The notes: generated by a model not told the origin, from the letters alone. Numbered from the stretch's first letter, positions 36,301 through 44,371 are shown. The stretch is DNA of 64,000 bases from Limnoperna fortunei (GCA_944474755.1 OX104117.1:75864926-75928925); one strand, 5' to 3'. Numbers and translations are program-made.

Positions 36301-38702
36301 CTGTTTACAACGGAAATGTAAAAATAGATATCATATTGCACATGCGCGAATGGTACAGTATAATTTTCGAACTTCAGTACCTATGGTAGCGTCGGTGACA
36401 GTATTTTTAGCGGGTGACAGTATTTTTCTGACAGTAAATTTTTTTTGACAGTACTTATATGTCATGGTGGCCTATGGAAGATTAACATTGTAAATGAAAT
36501 TGAGGTATAATAATGTCATTAGTATAGATACATGTACCAACACTGCACTGCATATGATATAGTTTTCTCCCCTGGTTTTCTGATAGTATAAAAATCACAC
36601 TATCTATTCATGTAACCTAGAAATTCACTCAGTATATTTGTCAATAAAGAGAGCAATATTCTAAATAATTTGTTTGATCAATTACCTAAAATAAATGTTA
36701 AGAAAATTAGAACTCAGAAATACATGTAGTATCTCTTCTGTCCTTATTAAACCCAGTACTAGTAATTACTTTAAACTTACTGAATAGTTTCTTACTGTGT
36801 TTTTAATCTTTCAGTTTATGGATTAGTGTTGACTCAAGATTTAAATATAAGAGAGCCAATCAGAAGTGAGCTGGTACAGAAAATCTGGCTAGAGCTGAAT
36901 ATACCGGAATCAAAGCTAGCCTTCTGGTTGGAAGTTTTTGAATATGATACCATAAAGAAAGAGATGATGCCATTTCTAATGCATGACATTGTTCAGATGC
37001 TTTGGTAAGTATACGGATGTGTTAATAGCCTGCCAATCGGATACATGTGTATTTTCTTTATTTTCTTTATGGCTTAATGCTTTTTACTTAATTTTTCAGC
37101 TATTTGATGGCATCAAGTTAAATTTTATTTATTTATAATGATTACTCTTAATAAACATTTGGTCTGTTAGCAGTAACAATGAGTTCACACATGATATACT
37201 ACACAATGCATGTACCAAGTAATTACATCTGTTTAAAGCACTATGGTTTTGACTTAGTTTTTAAGACCAATACAGTTACCATTAAGGCTTTTGTTATCTG
37301 ATCTAACTAGATTTATCTAGATTGTATCAGAATTTTCAAGCAAAAAATTTGCAGAACTTTGATCAAATTTAACCATAACCATATAAATGCCTCTAAATGT
37401 AACCAGAACAACAATTATCATGATTTTTTCTTTCAATCTTGATCTTTTATTTATCTTTCAATCTAGATCATTTATATGTTTATTTGTTTTTCAATCTTGA
37501 TCATTTATATGTTTATTTGTCTTCCCTGATATAACCTCTGCCACATGTCATTCGCCATTTACTGAGGTTCTACATTTTTCGTCTGCTTGTAACGTTTGTA
37601 AACAAAAAATGATGTGTGTACAATAATACACGAAATCTTTTTAATTTTTATATAGTCTATTTATACACATTTTGATACAGTAACTGTTTTACAATGCAAT
37701 TACTGCATTTGTACGCAAAGCAAATCTGCCATGAGAGATATCTCTAATGTCAACCAATTGTATGGCAGAGGTGATTGTGGTTGATGTAGGACACCCAGAA
37801 TCCTTTGTGTGGAGATTGATCATTTATATGTTTATTTGTCTTTCAATCTTGATCATTTATATTACAGTAATGAGTGTGTTACAGAAACTGTCCACATACT
37901 GACAAATAAAGATGGAGTCAACAGAAAAATTAGTGAATACAGCTATTTACTAAATCTTCTTAAAACAATGGATGGGTCACTTGTTTCTGCTTTGGAAGAC
38001 AATGTGTTCAAAAACATCAGAGACAGACTCGCAGAGACTTGCAGTAACTTAGGCTTCTCATATGGCTCCTTATTGACAGTATGCAATATGAATGCACTAG
38101 TTCTGTTCATTTATAATAAGTCAAAGCCAAACATAAATAATGAGTCAGATCCAAGACATTTAATATATGACTTGCTCAAAAAGACATTAGATAGATTTTT
38201 TATTTGTTCGTCAACCACAGTTTTCAACCCTTTACAAAGAAAACCTTCAGAACTTCAGTTAGAAGATGAAAAGGCAAAAATCAAGAAATTCATTATAGAA
38301 GAGTTTCAGTCGGATTTTCTATTGAATGTTCGTCCTATAGATAATTTAATTGAAACTGACAATAGCACTTCCATTGTGAAACAGTTGGCTGAAGAATTAG
38401 TGCAGATATCAAAACACAACAAGAACACTGCCAATCAAGTTCTCTGCATTCTACCTCTAGAATCTTATCTTGCCAGTAATTACTGTAAGAAGCTTTTTTC
38501 ACAGTTTGCCTGGCAGAAACACATGGGTGGAAACAACAAAATTATTGCAGTTGTAAATCTTGACCATACTGTCCTTCAAACTGTTAATGATATTATAGAG
38601 CAAAATGTATCAGGCGAACAGGGCATGCAAATTCTTCTTGTAGACAATCCAGACAGGAGACCAGTATCATGTGCTATAGTAACCAACATCCCATATGAGT
38701 AA
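9291..38702 (+). CDS. Extended PHD-finger (ePHD) protein gene, eight coding exons (spliced span)
   Basis: Joining 9291-9323, 11036-11158, 11517-11612, 24144-24346, 27787-27827, 35180-35989, 36815-37004 and 37868-38702 gives 2331 nt, exactly 777 codons with the stop, and every exon is bounded by AG/GT with matching phase. Residues 12-159 form an ePHD: a C2HC pre-PHD knuckle (C15, C18, H48, C51), the linker GFFPDDVKEEIKRGRRL, then the atypical PHD ligands C86, C89, C108, C113, H118, C121, C155 and H159. In PHF6, PHF11 and G2E3 this fold is nuclear and linked to chromatin or nucleic-acid binding (family knowledge). Residues 167-435 are low-complexity and Ser/Gln/Thr-rich. Residues 436-776 are mostly predicted-helical by eye and unrecognised. 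The last pair is CxxxH rather than the usual CxxH. A upstream 5' exon is likely. Function of the whole protein is unknown. Confidence 0.85.
9450..9595 (+). mobile_element. SINE 3' part, degenerate (intron 1)
   Basis: AAAACTGGATGCCATAATA and GAAAATGACAAAAGC resemble the SINE tail (AAAACTGGACGCCATGATA) at 44260-44350. It is preceded by a C run and an A run at about 9511-9547. No head remains. Confidence 0.45.
10080..10195 (+). mobile_element. SINE 3' part (intron 1)
   Basis: TTTTCTCCGGGCACTGACAG, GGCTTCCTCCCCTAATAAAA and GTGGCATTAAACACCATTCA follow the same order as the tail of the + strand copy at 53965-54185. The 5' half is missing. It lies in intron 1 of the ePHD gene in the sense direction. 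A C run at about 10431-10442 and otherwise plain AT-rich DNA fill the rest of the intron. Confidence 0.65.
11036..11158 (+). CDS. ePHD gene, exon 2 (pre-PHD zinc knuckle)
   Basis: Acceptor TTTTTTCAG and donor ATG|GTAATA, phase 0 at both ends, 41 codons. It encodes IWKCSFCHRDS and, at its end, VAHQKCM, supplying C15, C18, H48 and C51, the first zinc site of the ePHD. Confidence 0.85.
11318..11400 (+). repeat. Dispersed repeat copy shared with 43466-43550
   Basis: About 80 bp in intron 2, including GGATGTGCAGCCCAAAAGGG and ATATGAAAAGGT, recurs at 43466-43550 with minor changes. No coding meaning is evident. Confidence 0.75.
11517..11612 (+). CDS. ePHD gene, exon 3 (ePHD linker helix)
   Basis: Acceptor TTATTCAG, donor CTG|GTAAGT, phase 0 at both ends, 32 codons. 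It encodes EFSANLSRYKFDRFGGF then DDVKEEIKRGRRL. The pattern GF...V..EI.RGR.LKC is the hallmark linker between the two zinc modules of PHF6/PHF11-type ePHDs. Confidence 0.85.
11684..23259 (+). repeat. 28-bp minisatellite, about 413 units (intron 3)
   Basis: The unit CAGTTGTGTCTGTCATACAC plus ATTTCTGT repeats head to tail with few point variants (CACATTT, CACCTTT, CACGTTT; CTGTCAG or CTATCAG). The first half is almost pure 28-bp; the second half adds 29-bp units (CAGTTTGTG, CAGCTTGTG) and more varied units (GTGCC, GCTGTG, CATGTCTG). Higher-order periods are visible: 1176 bp (42 units; variant CACCTTACTG at 12511 and 13687, and at 12903 and 14079), 510 bp (14401 and 14911), and 1815 bp (variant CTCTCT at 15691 and 17506; TTTATGTCCATC near 16941 and 18756). 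It fills 92% of the 12.5-kb intron. The unit has no stop triplet on the + strand, and 28 is one more than a multiple of 3, so all three frames stay open. Confidence 0.98.
23262..23999 (+). repeat. ~42-bp minisatellite abutting the 28-bp array
   Basis: Unit TTAATTATCCCATGATGATA then CTGTAAAAAGTGTTAACATA plus CC, about 17 imperfect copies of 41-60 bp. It starts within a few bases of the end of the 28-bp array and is unrelated in sequence. It ends about 145 bp before the exon 4 acceptor. Confidence 0.9.
24144..24346 (+). CDS. ePHD gene, exon 4 (PHD core)
   Basis: Acceptor TTATGTTACAG; donor TACAG|GTGAAC in phase 2. Encodes KCDICKKKKNNKDGLPTT, GATAGCSLKKCSKTFHYYCA, and ends KGEKGVVYR. Ligands C86, C89, C108, C113, H118 and C121 are all present. 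The loop after the first CxxC is longer than the usual short CxxC..GA spacing, with an eight-residue Lys/Asn-rich insertion. Confidence 0.9.
24347..27786. other. Intron 4 of the ePHD gene
   Basis: AT-rich with no exon seen. At 24769 and about 25760 a 17-base inverted match (GGTGTAGGACCACCA against its complement) may bound a ~990-bp TIR element. From 25981 to about 27100 there is a degenerate copy of a dispersed repeat starting TTAGCTCATCTGACATGAAC, with internal echoes of AAGCCATATT and AAATCCAAAATGC. 26842-26930 resembles 59886-59955. Confidence 0.5.
27787..27827 (+). CDS. ePHD gene, exon 5 (last zinc ligands)
   Basis: A 41-nt exon after TTTTATTGTTTTTTAG and before CAA|GTAAGT. Read in the phase handed on by exon 4 it gives VFCSADHEKEFKT, closing the PHD with C155 and H159. 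Phase 2 in, phase 1 out, matching exon 6. The alternative AG at 27734 would read KCNICKAYCESH but breaks the phase on both sides. Confidence 0.8.
28107..28541 (+). repeat. 55-bp minisatellite, left part (intron 5)
   Basis: About eight copies of a unit containing ATGCCATGAAATGAACCC, TTTACTTTCTGCAG and AAATATGAACTACACC. Spacing between copies is 55 bp (28121 and 28176). The array is cut by the DIRS element and resumes at 33862. Confidence 0.95.
28542..28724 (-). repeat. DIRS 3' inverted terminal repeat
   Basis: From about 28585 to 28724 it is the reverse complement of about 33692-33828, including TTCTCCCTATTCGCAGCTTG, CCGGAAGTACTAC and GCATGTGCACATATACTCTC. The outer 40 bases (CTCAATTTTTAGAATTAAAA onward) differ from the other ITR, as expected for DIRS, and are copied instead in the internal complementary region. 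Confidence 0.93.
28767..28863 (-). repeat. DIRS internal complementary region (ICR)
   Basis: 28767-28822 is the reverse complement of the outer left end, and 28823-28863 is the reverse complement of the outer right end. They meet at ATTGAG|TTTTT, the exact head-to-tail junction of the element's two termini. In DIRS-1 the ICR is thought to template completion of the ends when a circular intermediate forms. Confidence 0.93.
28874..30130 (-). CDS. DIRS tyrosine recombinase
   Basis: C-terminal part of an open frame that reaches back to 31792; the recombinase-like sequence starts about here. An N-terminal core-binding-like region (FCSWCNSKQIDPLSASVQQL, STIKGYRSAISRTIHL) is followed by the catalytic domain: Arg in ASGRRRSEIHAF (29479), HEVRALASSW (His-x-x-Arg, 29095), and AGYWRSDSTFYNHYLR holding the Trp and the nucleophile Tyr. 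All expected residues are present. The enzyme integrates the circular DNA form without target duplication, which the flanks confirm. Where translation starts is unclear: the frame is open through 1.9 kb of overlap with pol, and no special start signal stands out. Confidence 0.9.
   Translation of the reverse strand: MQDHSYCSSLAETELVSRSAAVVLCKSSLSSSSEGSIITVQRQEATLRCSASTSSRLDAIRSGIRKRGFSGRATKRISGSVRQSTGAIYDSKWSIFCSWCNSKQIDPLSASVQQLADFFIFLFEDQGFAPSTIKGYRSAISRTIHLSGGENFGENQFLSLLIKNFYLERPKQRRLVPPWDLAVVLKALQLSPFEPLSSTSFQHLSYKCCFLLALASGRRRSEIHAFSISESCMRFTADKTSVTLLTDPSFLAKNQLADKGSGIITIPSLPAVAGDKTLCPVRTLLEYLSRSSSLRRPNSTRLFIPIKKGVQDISAKTISTWICQTVLMAYKSSPPNTLSKHKVKAHEVRALASSWNIFNSSSLSEVLSAGYWRSDSTFYNHYLRSMPHHCDNLFALGPLVTAQQVVVPPNFEGDSALR
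29785..31866 (-). CDS. DIRS pol: RT, RNase H and methyltransferase-like domain
   Basis: 693 aa, uninterrupted. RT: LVPKKNGKMRPVLDLSALN (102-120), SLDLTDAYFHI (motif A, D153), MPFGLSTAP (182-190) and SYLDDSLV (YLDD, 214-217). RNase H: LFTDASLSGWGAYLEG (D381), LEMRAVLLALRHF (E413), ATDNSTVVAYLQ (D438) and HVPGRQNLVADLLSR (D489). Residues about 516-600 (PHIDLFATSLNHK, SIPW, MFPPFRLLPRIL) match the Dam-like methyltransferase region found after RNase H in DIRS1-type elements, although a canonical DPPY is replaced by FPPF. It ends inside the YR frame. Confidence 0.93.
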   Translation of the reverse strand: MEKVFFTTPLPGIPVGGRLSHFLPQWQLITEDKWVLSVLRRGLGLHFQEVPPLSSVPLDLSQTRDSVKNRLLQEEVGTLLQKGVLEEVIPPISPGFYSRLFLVPKKNGKMRPVLDLSALNRFLVVPHFKMETNRSIRASILPGMWTTSLDLTDAYFHIGIAHRFRRYLRLVWAGKVYAFKAMPFGLSTAPLVFTRVFQTVVAFLHTQSIFIHSYLDDSLVKNQSFSLLEEHTQFVIHLLLKLGFLISWEKSDILPSQDFIFLGERYLTVLGLVVPPEEKILKLHQLVIEISQASSIPARRFLQLVGFLISMMDIVPLGRLHIRPIQWYLMEFWHPASQEWEALIPVQPQLLPHLNWWLQRENILKGLPLDPPAPKLTLFTDASLSGWGAYLEGRSVSGLWSPLELEDHINVLEMRAVLLALRHFIDVVQGQPLLIATDNSTVVAYLQNQGGTHSYPLFLLCREILLFCNRIDTSLTVRHVPGRQNLVADLLSRSQNPVNTEWELHPAVFQQIILLWDRPHIDLFATSLNHKLETYVSPIPDDKAIAVDAMSIPWKGMFSYMFPPFRLLPRILYKIRKDGCKTILIAPAWPRQSWFPDLLQLSCANPLCLPLRKDLLSQFKGRKLHSGVQLLRLHAWMLSDQESEREAFLAGQPSVSLDQLDNPQGPYMIPSGQSFVLGVTRNKLILSQPLYNS
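31904..33563 (-). pseudogene. DIRS ORF1 (gag-like), one frameshift and one stop
   Basis: The ORF starts with MNMSMSQNIGDKEEDGIEL at 33563 and runs 178 residues to a TAG at 33027. The frame that continues the protein is the neighbouring one (ENRTPSFSESSNLATQ on), so a single indel near 33030 is the simplest break. That frame then meets an in-frame TAG at 32806-32804 before MTCSGLVKDNPKG (32740) and a basic tail KKRRFVRRKKQQK ending at 31904. The protein is Ser/Pro-rich with a basic C-terminus and no zinc knuckle, as in other DIRS gag-like ORFs. Pol begins 38 nt after its stop. Confidence 0.8.
33692..33861 (-). repeat. DIRS 5' inverted terminal repeat
   Basis: Reverse complement partner of 28585-28724; the terminal stretch ACGTATTTATTGTAATAAAA is unique to this end and is mirrored in the ICR at 28823-28863. 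Confidence 0.93.
33862..33990 (+). repeat. 55-bp minisatellite, right part
   Basis: A little over two copies of the 28107-28541 unit, continuing it in phase across the DIRS element; the first copy is more diverged (TGGCTTGAAATG, TTTCAGTAG). Confidence 0.93.
33991..35179. other. Remainder of intron 5, nothing recognised
   Basis: AT-rich, no repeats, no exon-like open frame with splice signals. The last bases CTACTATTTCAG form the exon 6 acceptor. Confidence 0.5.
35180..35989 (+). CDS. ePHD gene, exon 6 (Ser/Gln/Thr-rich linker)
   Basis: Acceptor TATTTCAG, donor GAAG|GTAAAT, phase 1 in and out. Encodes about 270 residues starting QTVPVFDSSQEEIIYFDDD. It has acidic and Ser-rich blocks (STSEDEDHQ, IEDSSDSSSVLSPL), an internal duplication of SQSSSDGTDT, and basic patches (QLKRKSFDRHDK, LIKKNKKDDT) that could serve in nuclear import. 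No folded domain is apparent. The frame runs on to a stop at 36183, but splicing at 35989 is favoured by donor and phase. Confidence 0.8.
36815..37004 (+). CDS. ePHD gene, exon 7 (start of C-terminal domain)
   Basis: Acceptor TTTTTAATCTTTCAG, donor CTTTG|GTAAGT, phase 1 in, phase 2 out. Encodes VYGLVLTQDLNIREPIRSEL, VQKIWLELNIPESKLAFWLE and VFEYDTIKKEMMPFLMHDIV. It looks helical and folded rather than low-complexity. Family not recognised. Confidence 0.8.
37005..37867. other. Intron 7 with a short repeated motif reaching the acceptor
   Basis: The phrase TCAATCTTGATCATTTATAT recurs in variants at 37434-37515 and again at 37845-37864, where it forms the tract immediately before the exon 8 acceptor. 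The rest is AT-rich with nothing recognised. Confidence 0.6.
37868..38702 (+). CDS. ePHD gene, exon 8 (C-terminal domain and stop)
   Basis: Acceptor TATATTACAG; the first base completes a Cys codon begun in exon 7. 277 further residues follow, starting NECVTETVHILTNKDGVNRK, to TAA at 38700. The middle is helical by appearance (LLKTMDGSLVSALEDNVFK, RDRLAETCSNLGF), while the end has alternating hydrophobic runs typical of strands (KIIAVVNLDHTVLQ, QILLVDNPDRRPVSCAIV). I see no known catalytic or binding signature. Confidence 0.85.
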
Positions 38703-38870
38703 ACAACAGACAGACAATCCAGACAGGAGACCAGTTTCATGTTCTAAAGTAACCAACATTCCATATGAGTAAACACAGACAGACAATCCAGACAGGAGAC
38801 CAGTATCATTTGCAATCATCATTTACATCCCATATGTGTTCACAACTGACAAACAATAAAGACAGGAGAC
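38644..38870 (+). repeat. Tandem repeat of the last coding bases into the 3' UTR
   Basis: GACAATCCAGACAGGAGACC begins at 38644 (coding), again near 38712 and near 38781, with a fourth partial copy around 38858. The period is 68-69 bp. The copies carry the end of the reading frame and the stop-codon region (CATATGAGTAAACA). Confidence 0.9.
38855..38860 (+). promoter_or_regulatory. Candidate poly(A) signal AATAAA
   Basis: AATAAA 153 bases after the stop codon of the ePHD gene, inside the last repeat copy. Another AATAAA lies at 39410-39415. Which is used cannot be told from sequence. Confidence 0.35.
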
Positions 38871-40139
38871 CAGTACTAGTATCTCAGACAAAATAATATT
38901 CGAGCTGGATCAGAAAACAAGCCATAATTTATTATATTACTACAAGATTTTTAACTACATGTTTACTAATATTTTTCCTACATTTTATTCCCCCATCAAG
39001 ACATAGTTTTCTGTAATACCATGCATTGTTTTATCTGCTGGGAGAATGTTTTTAACTGAATTAAATATTCCAATATATTTGCTGAATTGTCTACTTTTTG
39101 ATTAAATGTCATGTTCCTATAGGTGAAGTATGTGTAAGTATACTCTTAGTGCTTATAATGCATGTTGAAGGTCCCTTGGGATCATTTGTATGGAAGCTTC
39201 ATTTGTAATCATTCATAATGTTAATACTTCTGTTTGTATACCATCTTATGTTATAATCATGCAAATATTAACATCCAATCTGTATATCTTTTTACAATAT
39301 ACACACTGGTATAACATTTTAAAATTATTGTTATATTATGTTAATGGCATATTTAGATTTTTATAGTAAAATGTGCATGTTTTTATACAAAATGTACTTT
39401 TAGTTATTAAATAAAATTAATTGTAGGCTAGATGGATGTTTAATGCAATTAGCACACATAAAGCAACTGATTATATTTATTCATTCGATATTGACCCTGT
39501 AAATTATTAAAGAAACCATAACACAAGCACACGTTATTAAAACAGACAATTATCAAAATGAAATGATATACACATAAACAATATCATATGGGTGGAACAG
39601 TAATTGGGGCGAAATGACTCAATGCGAACGGGAATTGGGGCGAAATGACCCGGGGTCGAACTAGATATATATTTTACCCTGATATAGACAAACATGTACC
39701 ATGCACAACAAAAACATAAAACACAAAAACAGAAAGTGAGTAACCTGGATCAACCCGAACCCAATAAAAACCATTGGTGCGCTCAGCTGCTCCGGACGAG
39801 TAAGCAGTGCCTGCCTCTAATTAGACAACAGTCGAGTAACTCGTGTAATTTCCAGGAAAAAGTCAATCCAGAAATAGGAAAGACTACCTATGACTCGGCG
39901 AAAATGTCCGATATTTGAGAGATGTAGTTCCCATAACGATTAATTAAGTCATGGTGACGATTTTAGAATTCTGTAGGGATAACATCTTCCTGGCTATAAG
40001 GACAGGATTCCTTCTGGAATGTTTTACGTCCTTCAGTCGTGGTGTGAGATAGCCAAATCCAAATGGCTGTTGTGTACATAAAAATCATTCTATAAACAGG
40101 CTAAAACTATGTACAAATACAAATCGTCTATTGTCTCGG
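38871..40139. other. Downstream AT-rich flank
   Basis: No gene seen. At 39598-39660 the phrase AATTGGGGCGAAATGAC occurs twice about 33 bp apart. The short open frame at 39694-39918 has no family look. Confidence 0.5.
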
Positions 40140-42950
40140 GTGGGGGGGGGGTGCACTATAAGTATTGGCAGTGTTGGCGAGTCTGTCACTGGCGTTGGAA
40201 GGCGGTTCCATTCCTGTATAGTTCTAGGGTAGAACTATGAACTTGTAGACGTTGGATTAGGCTCGTGGCTGGTACAAACGTTGGCTTCCTTTTGTGCGCC
40301 TGTCAAGTTGGGTTGGACGATGTTGCTGGCATCCACATCTACCAGTTTATGTTGGATCTTGTATAGCATTGAGAGACGATGGTTGGTCCTCCTGACTGGT
40401 AGGGGTTCCCACTGAAGATCTCTGATCTTATGGGTTACACATCCCGGAGTTTTGTCGTGGTAGTTGTTACTGACAAGCGGGCATCTCTCCTTTGCGCCTG
40501 GTCCAGCTGTGTGGGGAGATCAGGTCTTCACTGATGTTAACTCCTAGGTATTTGCTAGTTGTTTCAACTTCTAACATGTGGTCTTAAAGTGAGTACTGAA
40601 TGTGTTTTTGGTTCCAATTCTGATGACTACATCTTACCGGATGGAATTTCATCTGTCATCTACTCTACTATTCTTCAGGGCGACTGATGTCTGACGACAT
40701 TAGCTGAATCATTGTTAGTGCGTATGTGTTTGAAGAGAATGCAATCGTCAGCAAAACGTTTGACTGATGAGTACGTGGAACGTGGTATACATCTTCTGGA
40801 AGGTAATTTATAAAGACCAAGTAAAGGAGGGGTCCGAGAACGGTTCCTTGTTGTACGCCTTAAAGTACATCGCACGGGTAGACTGCAGTTCTCAAGGACA
40901 ACTAGTTGTTTTCTTGACTCTAGGAAGGAATGAATCCAACTTAGGTTTTCCTGTCTGATCCCGTAGTACTCTAGCTTGTGAAGTAGTCTACGATGAGGAA
41001 CTTTGTCAAAAGCTTTGACAAAGTCTAAGAGGATAAGGTCCACCTGATCCCTTCCAGTACGTATCTTGCTGGCGATGCCTTTTATTGTTGTTATCAGTTG
41101 GGTCTCGCAGGATCTTCTTGCTCTAAACCCGAGTTGGCTGTCTGTTAATATCTGATATTCTTCCAGGAAGTAAATGAACGAGCTGTGCATGATATGTTCT
41201 AAAACTTGCAGGCTATGAATGTTAATGACACTGGACGATAGTTTGCTGCTTTGTGTTTCTCTCCATTTTTTTCAACGAGTGGCGAGACACATGTAGATTC
41301 TTGGAGCTTACTTTTAACATATGACCAAATGCGTTTGGGCTTTTCAGTAAAATCAGTGCCCAAAATGTTCTGTATGCAGTGTCTGTGTGCTTGTCTGGTA
41401 CTTTTCTGGAGATCTGCCTTCAATGAGTGCTTGGCTCGGTTGTATGCCCTCTGTTAACTTCTCCACTTCCTTCTTATCTCTGTGTTCATCCAATGGAGTG
41501 TTTCTTCTCTTTGTTAGTTTTGTTGGTACATGACTGTTGACAGATACTTGAAGTGAATTTTTAAGCGTGGTCCACATGTACGATGTCATAGTCGCTCTTA
41601 ACCCCGAAAGGTGGTAATTGTTTCCATCTGATCATGAAACTTGGATGTGTTGTTAGTATCGAATCCAGGGGGTATTTTCGAGTCTGGAAGGGAAGTTTAC
41701 ATTCACTTCTAGTCTCATGTCATGCACGATGCTAACAAAAGCTTGAATAAATCTTTGTGGGTAGTGATTGGTTCGATTGAAGGTCATTGATGACCAGTCC
41801 ATATCAGGTAGATTAAAATCACCGCCGATGATGTGTACTGTGTTTCTTTTCTTGCTTTTGAGTCTTGTTAGTTCAGAATATGTGATACTTAGATATTCCT
41901 CGTCAGTCTTATTAGTTAGACGTTAATATGAGGTTATGATTAAGTTCTAATTTCTTTTCAATTTCATCCTACCAGAAATCGGTTCTAGGTTTTTGCTCTT
42001 TTGAACATCAAGAAGCTCTATGTCGTCTTTTAGTGCTATCATTACGCCGACATGAGGATAATAATACCTGTCATGTCTGTGGACCTTATATCCTAGAGAG
42101 GAACTAAAGAATTCTGTTGTTCTGTCATCCAGGTTTCATTCCCCAGTATGTTGTATTGATCAACACTTCGATATTGAGTACCTTCTCTCTAATGCTTTGG
42201 AAGTTAATGTTCAGGATTCTTATACAGTTTTTGGTGACAGATACTTAGTGGTTGATTAAGGTTTCGGTGATTAGGCCATTGTTGGGCTTCCTATTGAAGA
42301 TGATGAGTCTCCTGGATGTTCTCTTGACAAGTGTGATTTACTTGGAGTGGACAGATGGCTACCTTCAAATACACTAGAGTATGAGCTGCCTAAGCTGCGT
42401 CTATCAATGACCGGAATATCATGTACAATATCAGAATGTTTGGTGCTTTTACATTTTTTTGCAGTACCAGGGGGCAGATGAGTTAGCATATTGATCAATG
42501 TCATATGTAGCCATTCCACGACATCAACCTACTAGGTACAAATCCCACCATTAGTAGTCAACAGCAATGAGTGGTCTACTAAATAGGAATACCGATAAGA
42601 GGATCGAGAATAACGTATAAGTTAGAAATGTACACATCATGCGCTGGACCTGATGAAATATTGTCCTCGATGAACGGGAAGTTGACAATTGGAAAGTTGA
42701 AGTCATCAGGTTTGTTTTAAAGTCTTGCTTGTAGTTTTCTATTTATTAATTCACTGTTTTTTAGATAATTTCTAGAATTAGGTCTAAGGAAGAGGCCGAC
42801 CTAAGAGTACCGGTATTTGTATCTTTAATTTCAAGCTCGTTAGTACTCATAGACCTTCTTAAACGACTTATTGGCGTGCAGACAGGAGACGGAGCTCTAT
42901 TGCGAAGTCTCTGATTGTTTAAAAACATGTTTAAAAGATCCATGATGAAT
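40140..42950 (-). pseudogene. Decayed LINE with RT core
   Basis: The RT is best seen at 41190-40675: LTDSQLGFRARRSCETQLI, motif A LLDFVKAFDKVPHRRLLHKL, and KRFADDCILFKH with the catalytic ADD. Upstream pieces at 41423-41199 (YVKSKLQEST, ANYRPVSL) and 41589-41353 are the region before the RT. Downstream, 40430-40180 still reads LPVRRTNHRLSMLYKIQHK and FYPRTIQEWNRLP, the typical C-terminal tail. Remnants of an endonuclease are suspected between 41600 and 42250 but are badly broken. The intact short pieces at 42519-42271 and 42943-42761 are Ser-rich and may be ORF1-like remains. Many frameshifts are present; the element is long dead. Confidence 0.75.
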
Positions 42951-44214
42951 AAAACAATGCATCAACCTTCATATAGCCTAATATTATTTTGAATGAATAC
43001 AGTTCACATCACTTTAATTATTTACCTTCCATTTACATTTTATGAAGGAAAACGTTAATGTTTCTTTCGTTTAATAAAAAAATTATTGTTGTTTGTTCAG
43101 TTTCCGTTCTACTTTACAGACATCTCTTATAGATAAATGCGTCGATTATCTTTTTTAAAGGAAGTACTTGCTGCATATAACGTAGAAAGCACTATTTATA
43201 TCGTAGTTAACATCCAATAATCAACATACTGACCTACAAATCTTTTTCCGGTGTCGTATTAAATTTTGCTACCATGACAATCAAGCTGCTTTTGAATGTT
43301 CGGAATACTTATTCGGTAAAACATCGACGTGTTCCGAAAGATCGTTATGAAAATCTGCTACCCAATAATAACGTGTTTGGATTATCGCCCTTCCACCAAG
43401 TTAAAATAACACAACCAATGCAAAAATATGAAATTTTCTCGAGAGGGCTGGAGTTGGGGTACGGAAATATGGATGTGCAGCCCAAAAGGGTCTCGTTTTT
43501 TCCCTTCCAAATTATATGAAAAGGTTGCTCTTTTCATTGAATAATATATATATATTTGAGTAGTTATTTATTTTCATCTAAAGCTGAAGTTAACTGCGGC
43601 AAATAAAAGTGCTCTATTAACATCACTTGATTACATTTAATGTCTTTATGTCGTTAAATAAACCAATAAAACATGTTTCATGCAATGATAACAAATGGGT
43701 GATAATGTGTATAGGAATGCCCACGGATGTTATAATTAGTTGCAATTCTCTCTCATTGTGAATACAATTGAGGAAATAAACACTAGGAGAATAAGTTCTA
43801 ACAGACAAGAAACACAAATACATATTATTCTTTATATGTCATTTTAATTTTTATTGCTTTTGTTTTATAAACATTTTGGTAGTAAATGGACTTTTTTCAA
43901 AGTGGAGGTACAGTAAAATACAATTAAATATAAGAATATTTTTTATTAAAAATTCTATATACGATGTAAGTCACCATTGTATAAATAACGCAACCTTTTG
44001 TTAAATGTGTTATTACAAAACATTTTCTTTTTTTAAACCTTCAATTTACATTGTGTGAAAAGATAGATAAAGAATGTATTGCCGCTGTGGCGTAACCAAT
44101 TTTCATATTTCGTTACAGATGTGTATGCTAATTAAATACTAATGGCCACAAAGTGATGGCGCTGTAACTCCAAAACTAGGGATTATTTATGATCTCCTAT
44201 GTGTGCCTGTAATC
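42951..44214. other. AT-rich stretch, one dispersed repeat
   Basis: 43466-43550 is the second copy of the ~80-bp repeat in intron 2 of the ePHD gene. The surrounding frame 43274-43519 is open for 81 codons, but ends within the repeat and has no recognisable family. Nothing else seen. Confidence 0.5.
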
Positions 44215-44362
44215 ACTTAAGAATTGACAAGGAGTGTCAGTTTTACTACTGCAGGTCGGGGGTTTTCTCTACTCCGGCTTCATCCCCAATAAAAACTGGA
44301 CGCCATGATATAGCTGAGCTGAAAATGGCGTTAAACACCATTGAAACAAACAAACAAACATG
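44215..44362 (+). mobile_element. SINE 3' part
   Basis: GAATTGACAAGGAGTGTCAG, GGTTTTCTCTACTCCGGCTT, AATAAAAACTGGACGCCATG, GGCGTTAAACACCATTGAAA and a CAAA-rich tail. This is a good copy of the SINE body and tail. Confidence 0.75.
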
Positions 44363-44371
44363 AACATGTAG

